Shown here: in pieces, positions 52,397-61,496 of the stretch | Position numbering within the stretch: position 1 is the stretch's first letter | Layout of the letters: each line of letters starts with the position of its first letter | Origin: Desulfolithobacter dissulfuricans | GTDB taxonomy: Bacteria > Desulfobacterota > Desulfobulbia > Desulfobulbales > Desulfobulbaceae | NCBI RefSeq assembly: GCF_025998535.1 | Contig: NZ_AP024233.1 | Location: 744,001 to 808,000, forward strand | Length of the DNA: 64,000 nucleotides | Direction of reading: 5' to 3' | The notes under the pieces: generated by a model | What the model saw: only the letters and a program-made list of their open reading frames with translations | The model's database searches: none | Told to the model about the DNA's origin: nothing | Program-made: the position numbers and the translations under genes

Positions 52397-55076
52397 GAAA
52401 ACCAGGGGAGTAATGCCCTTTGATTTTCTGGCGCTCCTTGGTTACATGATAATACCTGTAGAGGAAAAGTGTATCGATTCCGTGGCATTCATAGCAAAGT
52501 TTTTTTCGCACTTCCCTGCGCAGAAAGCTGTTTACCGGACTGCCCTCAATGTTGCGGCCATTGCCCGGTCTGCTCTGGCCCGCCTGCCAGACATGGGGAT
52601 CGTGGCAGGTGGGGCAGCTGATCTCGCCGGTGACCGCTGTCCTGCCGTCACCGGTGAACAGCGGAATACCATCGGGTGACGAGGGGTCATCGAGCAGGGT
52701 CGAAGAGTAGGGCAGCCGGTAGCCGAAATAGATCCGTCTTGGATGGGAACCCACCTGGACCAGCTTCTCCTTCCCAGCACCTCTGGGGTTGTGACATCCG
52801 TAGCAGGCCTTTTCCATGAAATCATCTCCTTTTCTGCCCTTCATCAGGGGCGCATTCCACAGTACCACTCTGTTTGCGGCATTATGGATTCCGTGACAGG
52901 GCGCGCAGGCCGAGCCGCTCACCGCTTTCTGACCCCTGGCGTTTTTTGAATCCGGGGCTGTGTAGCGCAGGTCATGGTCCGTGCCCGTGACCAGGTATTC
53001 CCGGCGGTGACACTCCCGGCAGAGCAGAGGTTTTTCCAGGTTGGGAATGCGCAGGAAGCTGGTCGCCTCGGTTCCTTCCACCTTTCTGCCCGGTCCCGTG
53101 GTCGCCTGATCACCGCTCCATTGATGGGGATTATGACAGGTCTCGCACTCCATGTTGTTGCCGTTTTTTCCCTGGCCAGACAGGGGCAGGTTCACCTTTT
53201 CCTCCACTGGAACCGATACCGGGTGGGAGTTCTTGCCTGTGGTCTTGGCTTTGGCCACCCCGCCGGTCCGGTGGCAGCTGCGGCAGAGATCCGAGCGGGA
53301 CGGATTTCCTGGCAGGGTCCGGGCCCAGAGCCGCGGACCGGTTCCGTTATGGACCACGTGGCAGGGTGAGCAGATGCCGTCCTGGGTCACGGTCCGGCCA
53401 GCGCTATTCTTTGCCTTCGGTGCGGTGAGGTGCAGGTCATGGTCCGTATCGGCGACGAACGACTCTTTTTCATGGCAGGTCCGGCACAGGGAAGGATCGG
53501 CCCCTGATGTTTTGCGGAGAAAGCTGCTCGAGGCGTCCCCCTCCTCGTTGTGGCCCGTGCCGGGCGCCGGATCGCCTGGCCGCCACTGGTGTGGATTATG
53601 ACAGGTGTGGCACTGGATCCGGCCGATGTTGTCATCTCCTGTGGCCAGCGGCAGGTCCACCTTGCGCTTGAAGACCACGTCCACGGGATGGGTGACCTTG
53701 CCGATGGTTTTTTTGCCTGCTTCCCGACCCTGGCGATGGCAGTCCTGGCAGAGGGCCGAATCCGGACCCTGTTTCCCGGTCGGTCGGGCCCAGAGATAGC
53801 GGCCACCACCGTTGTGGGGAACATGGCATGGAGAGCAGACTCCGGCCCGCTCCGGGGTCTGTTTGAGCCTGTTTTGGCTTTTCGGGGCCGTGATCCGTAG
53901 ATCATGATCCGTTGCCACCACCATGGCCTCGCTGGTATGACAGGAACTGCAGACAGTTTTTTCCGGCAGGACCAGTCCCCTGCTGCCAGGGGCCGCCTGA
54001 TGGGGTCTATGACAGGTGCGGCACTGGAGGGTGTGACCCGGGCCCTGGTAATAGCGGGTGGTGCCCGGTGGCTGCTTGAAGGATTTGTTGATCGGGTGAT
54101 TGGTCCCGGTGGAAGTGCTGCCTCCAGGACCGCTGGCCTTTTCCCTGTGGCAGAGCAGGCAGAGACTGGAATCACTCTCCGGTTGGATAAGGATATAATC
54201 ATAGCGGGTGGGGCCGGATTTTGGCGGCAGTGGCTGGCCAGGTTTTTTCTCCCGGTGGATCAGGTGGCAGGAGAGACACTGAACCGAGTTGTCCCGACCG
54301 GTGAACGTAACTTGGCCCCGGGGGAGACGATCCTCTTTCATGACCACCCTGACGGGATGATTTTCATGGCTGGTCCGGGGAGACTCTTTCGGGTCGATCC
54401 GTTTTTCATGGCAGGTAATGCACAGGGTGGAATCACTGGCCGGAAGGAGCAGGTTTCGCTCCACACCCCCATGGGCCGTATGGCAGCTTTCGCAGATCAC
54501 CTGCCTGGGATCCCTGTCCGAGGGCACCGCACCGGCCTTGAAAATGGCCTCGGGTAAAGGCCGATCACCACTGTGCAGGGGATGGTTGTGGCTGGTATCG
54601 GTTTTGCCGACATGACACATCTCGCACATGATGGATTCTTTTTCCGAGATCCGGAGAAAGATCGTCCGTTCGATGGAGGTGTCGGTGGGCACGCCGTGGG
54701 CGGAGTGGCAGGTCGCACAGACAATTTTCCCATCATGGGAGAGAGGAAAGAGCTTGGGAATTTTGACCTTGTCCGAGGGGATGATACCGGTTTTATGCCG
54801 GTCAAGAATCCAGACTTTTTTCCTTGAGTCATCGGTGGATCCGTCATGGCAACTCAGGCACATCAGTTCGGTGCCGGCCACGTCCTCGGTCTCCAGGGGA
54901 GTCAGAACTGTGCCGTACCCTTGGACAAACTGATCGATCCAGCGGAAATGACAGATGGCGCATTCCCGGGCCGAATTCCTGGTCAGGTTACCGGCACCGT
55001 GTGCCGGTGGTGCGGTGCAACCCAGGAGCAGGAAAAGCAGGAGCCCAGGCAGTGTAAAGCGTCCCGTGGCATTCAT
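52383..55076 (-). CDS. 22-heme lipoprotein cytochrome c with repeated modules
   Basis: The protein has 897 aa. The lipobox LLLGC (Cys20) indicates anchoring in a membrane, probably the outer one. Twenty-two CxxCH sites are counted. Residues from about 390 to 855 consist of modules of about 155 residues, each starting with TDHDL-x2-TAP (near 390, 545 and 700) and containing CSPCH, a CxxCHR site, CxTCHNPHQW and a CxxCHxxE-like site. This points to internal duplication of a four-heme unit. The ATG overlaps the stop of the beta-propeller gene (ATGA). A long heme chain of this kind fits electron transport across or outside the outer membrane. Confidence 0.93.
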   Translation of the reverse strand: MNATGRFTLPGLLLFLLLGCTAPPAHGAGNLTRNSARECAICHFRWIDQFVQGYGTVLTPLETEDVAGTELMCLSCHDGSTDDSRKKVWILDRHKTGIIPSDKVKIPKLFPLSHDGKIVCATCHSAHGVPTDTSIERTIFLRISEKESIMCEMCHVGKTDTSHNHPLHSGDRPLPEAIFKAGAVPSDRDPRQVICESCHTAHGGVERNLLLPASDSTLCITCHEKRIDPKESPRTSHENHPVRVVMKEDRLPRGQVTFTGRDNSVQCLSCHLIHREKKPGQPLPPKSGPTRYDYILIQPESDSSLCLLCHREKASGPGGSTSTGTNHPINKSFKQPPGTTRYYQGPGHTLQCRTCHRPHQAAPGSRGLVLPEKTVCSSCHTSEAMVVATDHDLRITAPKSQNRLKQTPERAGVCSPCHVPHNGGGRYLWARPTGKQGPDSALCQDCHRQGREAGKKTIGKVTHPVDVVFKRKVDLPLATGDDNIGRIQCHTCHNPHQWRPGDPAPGTGHNEEGDASSSFLRKTSGADPSLCRTCHEKESFVADTDHDLHLTAPKAKNSAGRTVTQDGICSPCHVVHNGTGPRLWARTLPGNPSRSDLCRSCHRTGGVAKAKTTGKNSHPVSVPVEEKVNLPLSGQGKNGNNMECETCHNPHQWSGDQATTGPGRKVEGTEATSFLRIPNLEKPLLCRECHRREYLVTGTDHDLRYTAPDSKNARGQKAVSGSACAPCHGIHNAANRVVLWNAPLMKGRKGDDFMEKACYGCHNPRGAGKEKLVQVGSHPRRIYFGYRLPYSSTLLDDPSSPDGIPLFTGDGRTAVTGEISCPTCHDPHVWQAGQSRPGNGRNIEGSPVNSFLRREVRKKLCYECHGIDTLFLYRYYHVTKERQKIKGHYSPGFPLNP

Positions 55077-56056
55077 CGGATCTTTTCCAGCACAACCACC
55101 TGTCCGGTGTACATTTCCACCACATAGAGGTTGTTGCGGCTGACCGTCAGTCCGACCGGCGTGGTAAACCTGATGATATTCCCCGAGGGATCGGTGACAA
55201 TGCCCCGCAGGCTGCCGCCCCGGTCAAATATCTGGATGACACCCAGGTAGCTGTCCGATACATAGACTTCACCGCCGGGACTGATGGCGATACCCTTGGG
55301 GCGGAAAAACTGGCCCGGTTCGATGCCCCAGCCACCGATGAAATGGCCAAAGGAGCCATCGGGGTTAAGGACCTGGATCCTGGTGTTGATCACCTCGACC
55401 ACATAGCTCCGCCCGTCCCGGTCCGTGGCCAGCATGAAAGGGTAGCGGAATTCTCCGGGATTGCGACCCATGACTCCCCGGCTCCAGATGGGGATGCCCA
55501 TCCGGTCCAGGCGGAGGACACGATGATTGTCGTTGTCCACCACCACAAAGCTGCCATCCGGAGCAAAGGCCACGTCCGAACAATCGGCCGCCTCCCCGTT
55601 TTCAGCAGGCGGAAGAGGGAAGATACGGGGAGGCTTGTTCGTGGCCGAAAAGAGAATCAGTCGATGGTTGCCGGAATCGGCGACCACCACATCACCTGAA
55701 GCCGAGACATCCAGGCCCAGCGGCTGGTTGAGCAGGTTCGGTGTACCTAGATCCAGGAGATGGCTGCCGTCGCGGCCATAAACCCTGATCCGGTCTGCGG
55801 TCCCGTCCAGGACAAAGATACGTCCCTTTCGGTCCACACCCACATCGCTTGGCAGGTGAAACCCGTCTCTGAGCCTGAAGAGTTCCCGATACCGGCTCGC
55901 TGGAAACGGCTGCTCAGTCGCAGGGAGGGCAGATGGCAGCAGCAGGCAGAGCAGAAACAGGAGGGGGAGAATGTTTCTGATAGCATGTTGCCCGGTCAGC
56001 ACCAGAAAATTCCTGTGCTGTTTATGCCGCTGCTGCCTTCTGACCGCGGTCCTCAT
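55073..56056 (-). CDS. Secreted NHL-repeat beta-propeller protein
   Basis: The protein has 327 aa. A basic N-terminus is followed by the hydrophobic segment ILPLLFLLCLLLPSALPA. Six NHL-type repeats are seen, for example LPSDVGVDRKGRIFVLDG, QPLGLDVSASGDVVVADSGNHRL and RPKGIAISPGGEVYVSDSYLG. Such propellers often hold partner proteins, and they recur in cytochrome clusters of metal-reducing bacteria. The start at 56056 overlaps the cytochrome b stop by one base (TGATG). It is the third gene of the operon. Confidence 0.88.
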   Translation of the reverse strand: MRTAVRRQQRHKQHRNFLVLTGQHAIRNILPLLFLLCLLLPSALPATEQPFPASRYRELFRLRDGFHLPSDVGVDRKGRIFVLDGTADRIRVYGRDGSHLLDLGTPNLLNQPLGLDVSASGDVVVADSGNHRLILFSATNKPPRIFPLPPAENGEAADCSDVAFAPDGSFVVVDNDNHRVLRLDRMGIPIWSRGVMGRNPGEFRYPFMLATDRDGRSYVVEVINTRIQVLNPDGSFGHFIGGWGIEPGQFFRPKGIAISPGGEVYVSDSYLGVIQIFDRGGSLRGIVTDPSGNIIRFTTPVGLTVSRNNLYVVEMYTGQVVVLEKIR

Positions 56057-57654
56057 CACTGGGTTGAACGGTTTTCCTTGAGCAGCTGCCGCAGCTTCTG
56101 CTGCTTGATCAGGTCCGGATCGAACATGGTCGGCAGGTAGAATTTCATGTACCGGTCGATCATGTCCGCCACCTCGGTACGGTAGAGGCTCTCGGCCCTG
56201 GCCCTGGAGTAGCCGACGGCAACAAAGTCGATGTAAGGTTGGCGGCTGTGGCATTCCGTGCACTGGATTGGTTTCTTGGAGATATTTTTGTGCAGGACGG
56301 CCTTGGCCTTGGCCTGTTCCTCCGGGGAGAGGGTATTCACCTTGGCGATATATTCCTTGGTCAGCTTTTCATCGAGTTGGTGATCCAGGCGGTGGGCTTT
56401 ACCACCGGGTTCCACCACCACCGGCACCAGCCGGGCGCCGAAGACCCCGTCCTCACCCCGCAGTTTGCCGACCCGCTGTTTGTCGCTCTTGTTGTCGAAC
56501 CAGGCAAAATGATGGTTGGGGTCGTTGGGGTCGAGGCGGACATGGCAGGTCTCGCAGGCCATGAAGTAATTGTGCATGTTGAGAAACGACCTGATGTCCG
56601 GCGATTTGGAATGGGGATAGGTCCCGTGACAGGTAATACATACCGGCGGGTTGCCCAGGTGCATCTTGACGTTGTTGTCCAGGGCGTGAAAGTGGCCGGT
56701 CATGTCCTTGCTGCTGATGGCCCAGAAGACATTGCCTGCCAGTTTGCTTCCCGTGGTAGCGGCGCCTGTGTACTGGGCCGGAAAGTAGAGCAGTTTGACC
56801 AGCGCGCCGGCGAAAACCAGGCAGATGAGCATGGAAAGCACGGTGAAGGCCTTGATCAGATAATGACCAAAGCTGTGCTTCTCCGGAAAAACGTGCATCT
56901 CTCCATGTTCAGCCGCCTTGGCGGCGCTGGGATCAATAAGACCCTCTTCCACCATCCTGGCGAACTGGAGGGGATGCTCTTCCTTGAGTTCGTGCAGGGG
57001 CATTTTACCGTCGATCCAGATCCGGGAGCCAGGAAACTTACCCGGTTTATAATGGACCGTGTAGAAATGCCAGACAAAGACCGCCAGGGTGGCCAGGATC
57101 GCCTCCATGCCATGGATCAGGATGGAGAGGTTGAGGACAAAGGTGGACCAGTATTCCTCGGTCCAGAGCAGGAGACCGGTGGAAGAAATGATGATGGTTC
57201 CGGCCACCAGGGCCCAGTACTCCATCTTCTCCCGGTAGTCGAACCGGTCGAACTCCGGTGGTTCTTCCCGCATGCCCAGGTAATAGGCCAGGTTCTGGAC
57301 CATATCCTTGGCATCCTTGAAGCGAGGAATCATGTCGCGGAGAAAGGAGCGACCGTCCGGATCGGTTATGATGTACCAGACATGGGCCAGGGAGGAGAGG
57401 ATCATCACGGTCCCGGCTATCCGGTGCAGCAGGCCCCGGTATTCGAAGACCACCTTGCCTGTTTCGCCGAATTTCAGAATCCATGCCTCTGGAATCTTGA
57501 GCATGAAACCGGTGATCACCAGGATGAAAAAGGTGACAAAGGTCAGAAGATGCTGCAGCCGTTCCTGGCTGTTGAGGCGAATGATATAGTTTGTATATGG
57601 GGCCTGGCTTTCCATGGTTCCACCTGTTGTGCTGTTTCCTGTATCTGTGTTCAT
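56056..57654 (-). CDS. Cytochrome b with C-terminal triheme domain (probable quinol oxidase subunit)
   Basis: The protein has 532 aa. The N-terminal half is a four-helix cytochrome b561/FdhI-type domain; histidines in RLQHLLTF, LLHRIAG and LSILIHGMEAIL are possible heme b ligands. The fifth helix (KAFTVLSMLICLVFAGALVKLLYF) leads to a periplasmic part with three CxxCH sites (CITCH, CETCH, CTECH). It resembles the Cbc-type menaquinol dehydrogenases of Geobacter and probably passes electrons from the quinol pool to the multiheme partners encoded around it. It starts 4 nt after the gene at 57659-58888. Confidence 0.88.
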   Translation of the reverse strand: MNTDTGNSTTGGTMESQAPYTNYIIRLNSQERLQHLLTFVTFFILVITGFMLKIPEAWILKFGETGKVVFEYRGLLHRIAGTVMILSSLAHVWYIITDPDGRSFLRDMIPRFKDAKDMVQNLAYYLGMREEPPEFDRFDYREKMEYWALVAGTIIISSTGLLLWTEEYWSTFVLNLSILIHGMEAILATLAVFVWHFYTVHYKPGKFPGSRIWIDGKMPLHELKEEHPLQFARMVEEGLIDPSAAKAAEHGEMHVFPEKHSFGHYLIKAFTVLSMLICLVFAGALVKLLYFPAQYTGAATTGSKLAGNVFWAISSKDMTGHFHALDNNVKMHLGNPPVCITCHGTYPHSKSPDIRSFLNMHNYFMACETCHVRLDPNDPNHHFAWFDNKSDKQRVGKLRGEDGVFGARLVPVVVEPGGKAHRLDHQLDEKLTKEYIAKVNTLSPEEQAKAKAVLHKNISKKPIQCTECHSRQPYIDFVAVGYSRARAESLYRTEVADMIDRYMKFYLPTMFDPDLIKQQKLRQLLKENRSTQ

Positions 57655-57658
57655 GCCT

Positions 57659-58888
57659 CTACTCCCCGTGACTTTTTCTGCTTTTCACTGTTCTGTAGAA
57701 GTCCAGGATCTGGTGCACCAGCATGCCGCCGATGACCACCGTGATCAACAGGGTGTAGACGTACTTGACCAGGCTGTAGATTTTCTGCTGGAAGATTTCC
57801 TGCTCGCTGAGCTTGGAGGTATCCTTTTTGGAGATCAGCGTGCGGAATCGACGCTCCTTCTTGAGGGCCTTGATGTCCTCGGCGATTTTCTCACCCTGGA
57901 CAAAGGCGGCTACGGTCTCCTCGAAGCCGAGCCCGGTCCGGTGGATTTTTCCGGAGACGAATTTTTCCGTGGCATGGGGATGGCATTGCTGGGTCCCGCT
58001 TCCTCCTGCGCAGGTGCGGCGAAGGTTCTTCTTGTTGACCGGAGAGTTGGGGTCATCGGCTGGAACCATGGAATGGACGGTGTAGCCGATGGGGGCGTGG
58101 CAGTTGAGGCAGTCCGGGGCATTGGGGTCCCCGTAGAGTACCGCTTTCCAGTGGTAGGTGTCCTGGTAGTTGGCCGTGGGCATAAGGCCGTGCCGGGCCA
58201 TCATCTCCCCGTCCTGATGGCAGTTGAGGCAGAGCTTGACCGTTTCCAGTGAGGTCCGGGAGCGGTGCATGCGGTGGCTGAAGTGGTTGTAGAACCGGTT
58301 GGTCCACTGCTTGTCGTCGTGGCAGCCCAGGCAGCGGCGCAGGGCATTGAACGAGATCCCGGCCTCCAGGGTGGTGAGGTCGCTTACCGGCTGATAGATT
58401 TCATTGACGTGGCAGTCGGTGCAGCCGGGCATATCTTCGGGATATTTTTTCGGCTTCCCGGTCGTATCCCTGCCATGGACACTGTGACTCAGTTTGTTGT
58501 TGATCTTGCCGTGGGAGAATTCCTTGCCGGTGGATGGTTCCTTGATATGGCACTTGGTGGTGCAGTCCACCTTCTTGGCATCGGTATGGGGGATGACATC
58601 CAGGTTCAGGTGGCAGTTGCGGCAGAGAACCTGGCTGTGAACCGAGTTGAGAAATTTGGAACCGGCAACATAGAATATCCGCAGCCTTCCTGTCTTCTGG
58701 TCGATCCGGCCCAGCCCCGGATATTTATGGCAGATCAGGCAGTCCTCCTCGTCGGCCCCGGCCGCGTACCCGGAGGTGCCTGTCCACATGATCAGCAATA
58801 TGCTCATCAACAAGATCTGGATGATCCAGGGAAGACTGTTTTTTCGCACTGTTTCCCTGCCAGTGATGTCCAGGTACGCAACGTTCAT
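57659..58888 (-). CDS. Membrane-anchored multiheme cytochrome c (about eight hemes)
   Basis: The protein has 409 aa. Helix IIQILLMSILLIMWTGTSGYA is the signal or anchor, and a second helix lies at the C-terminus (YVYTLLITVVIGGMLVHQIL). Heme sites are six CxxCH (CLICH, CRNCH, CTDCH, CLGCH and CLNCH twice) and one CxxxCH (CTTKCH). CAGGSGTQQCH, with eight residues between the cysteines, may be an eighth, unusual site. It is the first gene of the operon and is tightly linked to the cytochrome b gene, so both probably form one inner membrane complex. AGGAG lies 8 nt before the ATG. Confidence 0.88.
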   Translation of the reverse strand: MNVAYLDITGRETVRKNSLPWIIQILLMSILLIMWTGTSGYAAGADEEDCLICHKYPGLGRIDQKTGRLRIFYVAGSKFLNSVHSQVLCRNCHLNLDVIPHTDAKKVDCTTKCHIKEPSTGKEFSHGKINNKLSHSVHGRDTTGKPKKYPEDMPGCTDCHVNEIYQPVSDLTTLEAGISFNALRRCLGCHDDKQWTNRFYNHFSHRMHRSRTSLETVKLCLNCHQDGEMMARHGLMPTANYQDTYHWKAVLYGDPNAPDCLNCHAPIGYTVHSMVPADDPNSPVNKKNLRRTCAGGSGTQQCHPHATEKFVSGKIHRTGLGFEETVAAFVQGEKIAEDIKALKKERRFRTLISKKDTSKLSEQEIFQQKIYSLVKYVYTLLITVVIGGMLVHQILDFYRTVKSRKSHGE

Positions 58889-59199
58889 AGTTTTACTCCT
58901 GTTCTTTCCTGGTTGGTATCCTGATCAAATAATACTCATCTGCCATGGAATAATAAGTGGGGAATGGTTAAAAGAACCCGTTTAAAATGCTAAAATTCGA
59001 TGCTCCCAAACCTATGCTTTGCCGTGGTGAAAAACATGAAGTTACAGCGAGATGCCACAATGTATCTCTTGCGATGGATGAGGGTGGTACAGGGGAGCGG
59101 GTGACAGTCTGGGCAGGGCTGGGGGGCGGAGGATGACAAAAAAAACCGGTTCCACCGCAAGGGGGGAACCGGTTTTTTCGGGCTGCAGGAATGTGACAG
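58889..59199. other. Intergenic region with promoter of the cytochrome operon and terminator of the porin unit
   Basis: The terminator at 59138-59178 lies in it. The rest (about 250 bp) must hold the promoter of the minus-strand cytochrome operon; I could not identify convincing promoter boxes. No gene was seen. Confidence 0.55.
59138..59178 (-). terminator. Strong intrinsic terminator after the porin gene
   Basis: AACCGGTTCC and GGAACCGGTT form a 10-bp stem. The A run on one side and T run on the other make it work in both directions; in the minus direction it follows the porin stop codon by about 22 bp. Confidence 0.9.
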
Positions 59200-60744
59200 T
59201 TAGAAATGAACGTCCATCAACAGGTAGTAGTTGTCCAGGGTGGCATCAGTGGGCATGGGCTGGCCCATGTGCTGTCCGCTGCCGGTGTAATCGTAATTGA
59301 CCCGCATATACCCTGTGCGGAAGAAGAGATACTTGTTGACCGGCTGAATATAATAGAAATCATAGACTGAGCCCCTGGTCGCCAGCTTGTTGAACAGGTC
59401 CGGGGTACCCATGGTCATGCTGAACCAGTACTGGGAACCATAGTTGTATTCAAAGCCGAGTTTGGCTCCCCGCAGCCAGTCCGATGGGAGCGTGTAACGA
59501 AAGCCTGTGTACAAAGCGTAGCCGCTGTGGCTTTCCTGGCCATCCCATGAGAGCAGACCATAGAGTCCCAGCGGTGCGTTGCCACTGGGATCCGAGGCAT
59601 TACCGGCATAAGAGGCAAAGAAGTCAAGACCGCTGTCCCTGATATTTTTTGTCTGAAAATGGATGCCCCAGAGGTCCATGTCGCCCAGGTCGGTGTTAGC
59701 TATGCCTGTGTCGGCCAGTTCCGGACCGGTAAGATAGAAGGGCAGGTCCCATACATGGGCGTAACTGAGGACCAGCAGACTGTCTTTGAACCCGGGAACC
59801 TGGGTCTCGAAAAAAGTGGCGAAAATGGTCGAATCTCCGGCCTCGTCGTCGTCAAAGAATGGGAACGGGCTGCCGGTGTTGTTATCGTCGTCACTGTGAT
59901 AGGCCTTGCCAAAGGCAAAACGGAGGCCGTTTTCTTTGAGGCCGGTGAACCGTTCCAGGCCCAGAGTGGCGACAATGCCATCCGCCTCGCCGTCAAATAT
60001 GAGGGCTGGGTAGGTGGACTGGCGCAGACGCTTTTCCCTGAGTTCAAATGGTGGTCCCTCGGTAGAGGGATGTCGGCCGATGGTAATGGCCAGGGGAACC
60101 GGCATGCCCTGGGGGATCCAGTCCACATAGGCCCGGTCGACCCACAGGTTGCTGCTGTTTGGCCGATGGGTTCGGTTGGAGTCGTTGAAAAGGCCGCTGG
60201 CGGTGCCATCGTCGCTGTCGGCCCAGTTCTTGTACATGGCAAGACGGCCATGAAAGGAGAGGCCATCGGTGATTTTGGCATCCATGTTGATCCGGAACCT
60301 GTTGGTCCAGTTGTTTGAATCGGTTGTCTGGTCGACCTGTTCGATGGCGCCGACCAGGGCTTGCTGGGGAGTGAGGCCGCCGGCCAGTCCACTTTCAAAA
60401 GTGGTCATGTTGACCCTGGTGTAATCCTCTGCCCTGTAGCCATCCACCCGGGTTCTGAGCTCGGCCCCGAAGTTGAGCTTGTTTTTTATCTGTTTGGTCT
60501 CAAGTTCATCCATGGTGTCGTAGATATTATCGATGTCCCTGGCCAGTTTTTCGTACTTGGCATCATCCGGGGCCGGTGCGTTGGTAGTTGATTCCAAAAA
60601 TTCGACCCGTTTCTGCAGTGCATCGAGCCGCTGCAGGATAGCTTTATAATCTTGGGCCGGGATGGTGACGGTATCCCCGCCGCCGGCCTGGGCGCCACTG
60701 GTCATGGCCAGCATTATGGCCACGCTGAGCACGGTTTTCTTCAT
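59200..60744 (-). CDS. Outer membrane beta-barrel porin (DUF3373-like)
   Basis: The protein has 514 aa. The signal peptide is MKKTVLSVAIMLAMTSGAQA. A short coiled coil (YKAILQRLDALQKRVEFLES) is followed by a barrel with many alternating strands; the C-terminus ends LLMDVHF, with the terminal Phe typical of outer membrane proteins. It resembles DUF3373 porins that occur beside multiheme cytochromes in Desulfuromonadia and related groups. GAGGAGG lies 7 nt before the ATG at 60744. It is the last gene of a unit starting with two small cytochromes. It may be the channel of a porin-cytochrome conduit. Confidence 0.85.
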   Translation of the reverse strand: MKKTVLSVAIMLAMTSGAQAGGGDTVTIPAQDYKAILQRLDALQKRVEFLESTTNAPAPDDAKYEKLARDIDNIYDTMDELETKQIKNKLNFGAELRTRVDGYRAEDYTRVNMTTFESGLAGGLTPQQALVGAIEQVDQTTDSNNWTNRFRINMDAKITDGLSFHGRLAMYKNWADSDDGTASGLFNDSNRTHRPNSSNLWVDRAYVDWIPQGMPVPLAITIGRHPSTEGPPFELREKRLRQSTYPALIFDGEADGIVATLGLERFTGLKENGLRFAFGKAYHSDDDNNTGSPFPFFDDDEAGDSTIFATFFETQVPGFKDSLLVLSYAHVWDLPFYLTGPELADTGIANTDLGDMDLWGIHFQTKNIRDSGLDFFASYAGNASDPSGNAPLGLYGLLSWDGQESHSGYALYTGFRYTLPSDWLRGAKLGFEYNYGSQYWFSMTMGTPDLFNKLATRGSVYDFYYIQPVNKYLFFRTGYMRVNYDYTGSGQHMGQPMPTDATLDNYYLLMDVHF

Positions 60745-60817
60745 GTTCTGCCTCCTCGATCCATTTCGATGGGACAGCAAGTGGTGTCGCCGTCCTGATT
60801 CTCCTGATGATATATGA

Positions 60818-61161
60818 CTACTTGGGAATAACCGCCGCCACCGGGTGATCACTGGCGGCGGCATGATGTTCGAGAAAAGAAAGGATCCGCTCTTTTTCTT
60901 TTTTCGATATCATGGATGAAAGATCAACCGGATGTCGCCCCCGTTTGAAGTATTTTTTTCAGACCAGCCCTGCCTTGTCGGCCGGATTGATCGGTGGAGC
61001 CTGGCCGCCCTGGCGGTGACAGTTGCCGCATTTTTCAAGAAAAGTATCCAGCTCGCTGGCAGCTGCAGGAGCGAAAAAAAACAAGAGAGCCAAGGCCAGG
61101 ACAAAGATTTTTTTCGTCCAGGCCGACAGCGGTCCGGCAGGATACGGAGTTGTTCTTGCAT
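60818..61161 (-). pseudogene. Small monoheme cytochrome c, damaged duplicate
   Basis: The translated text ELDTFLEKCGNCHRQGGQAPPINPADKAGLV matches the neighbour at 61188-61496 but is then stopped by TGA (60961-60959), where the neighbour has TGG (Trp). Beyond the stop, KKYFKRGRHPVDL and DHPVAAVIPK continue in frame to a TAG at 60818. In addition, the ATG at 61161 is one base out of frame with the signal peptide; one more A in the A run near 61105 would join them. Both lesions suggest a decaying gene, unless the sequence has errors. Confidence 0.78.
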
Positions 61162-61187
61162 GGTGTTTCCGGGAAAATGCAGGGAAC

Positions 61188-61496
61188 TTATTTCGGGATG
61201 GCCGCGGCAACAGGGTGATCACTGTCTGCGGCATGATCCTGAAGATAGGAGAGAATCAAAGCCATCTCTGCGTCATTGATAGTGGCAGCCAGGTCTACGG
61301 GATGTCGTCCCCGTTTAAAGTATTTTTTCCAGACCAGTCCTGCCTTGTCAGCCGGATTGACCGGTGGGGCCTGACCGCCTCTCTGATGACAGCTGCCACA
61401 TTTCTGGACAAAAGTTGCCTCATTGTCTCCAGCTCGGGCCGGCAGGGTCAGGGCAAGTGTCAGCAGGATGAGTGTACATAGTGAATACAATCTCAT
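61188..61496 (-). CDS. Small monoheme cytochrome c
   Basis: The protein has 102 aa. The signal peptide is MRLYSLCTLILLTLALTLPARA. One heme site CGSCH is near residue 37, and a methionine (NDAEMALIL) near residue 80 may be the second heme ligand. The RGGQAPPVNPADKAG segment resembles small class I cytochromes. It is the first gene of the unit cytochrome, damaged duplicate, porin. A probable promoter (TTGACT, then TACCCT after 18 nt) lies upstream between about 61560 and 61590. Confidence 0.85.
   Translation of the reverse strand: MRLYSLCTLILLTLALTLPARAGDNEATFVQKCGSCHQRGGQAPPVNPADKAGLVWKKYFKRGRHPVDLAATINDAEMALILSYLQDHAADSDHPVAAAIPK

Noticed and set aside
60959-60961. Selenocysteine insertion at the in-frame TGA of the small cytochrome
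   Set aside because: The neighbouring paralogue has Trp (TGG) at this place, no redox partner residue is nearby, and the gene has a second lesion.
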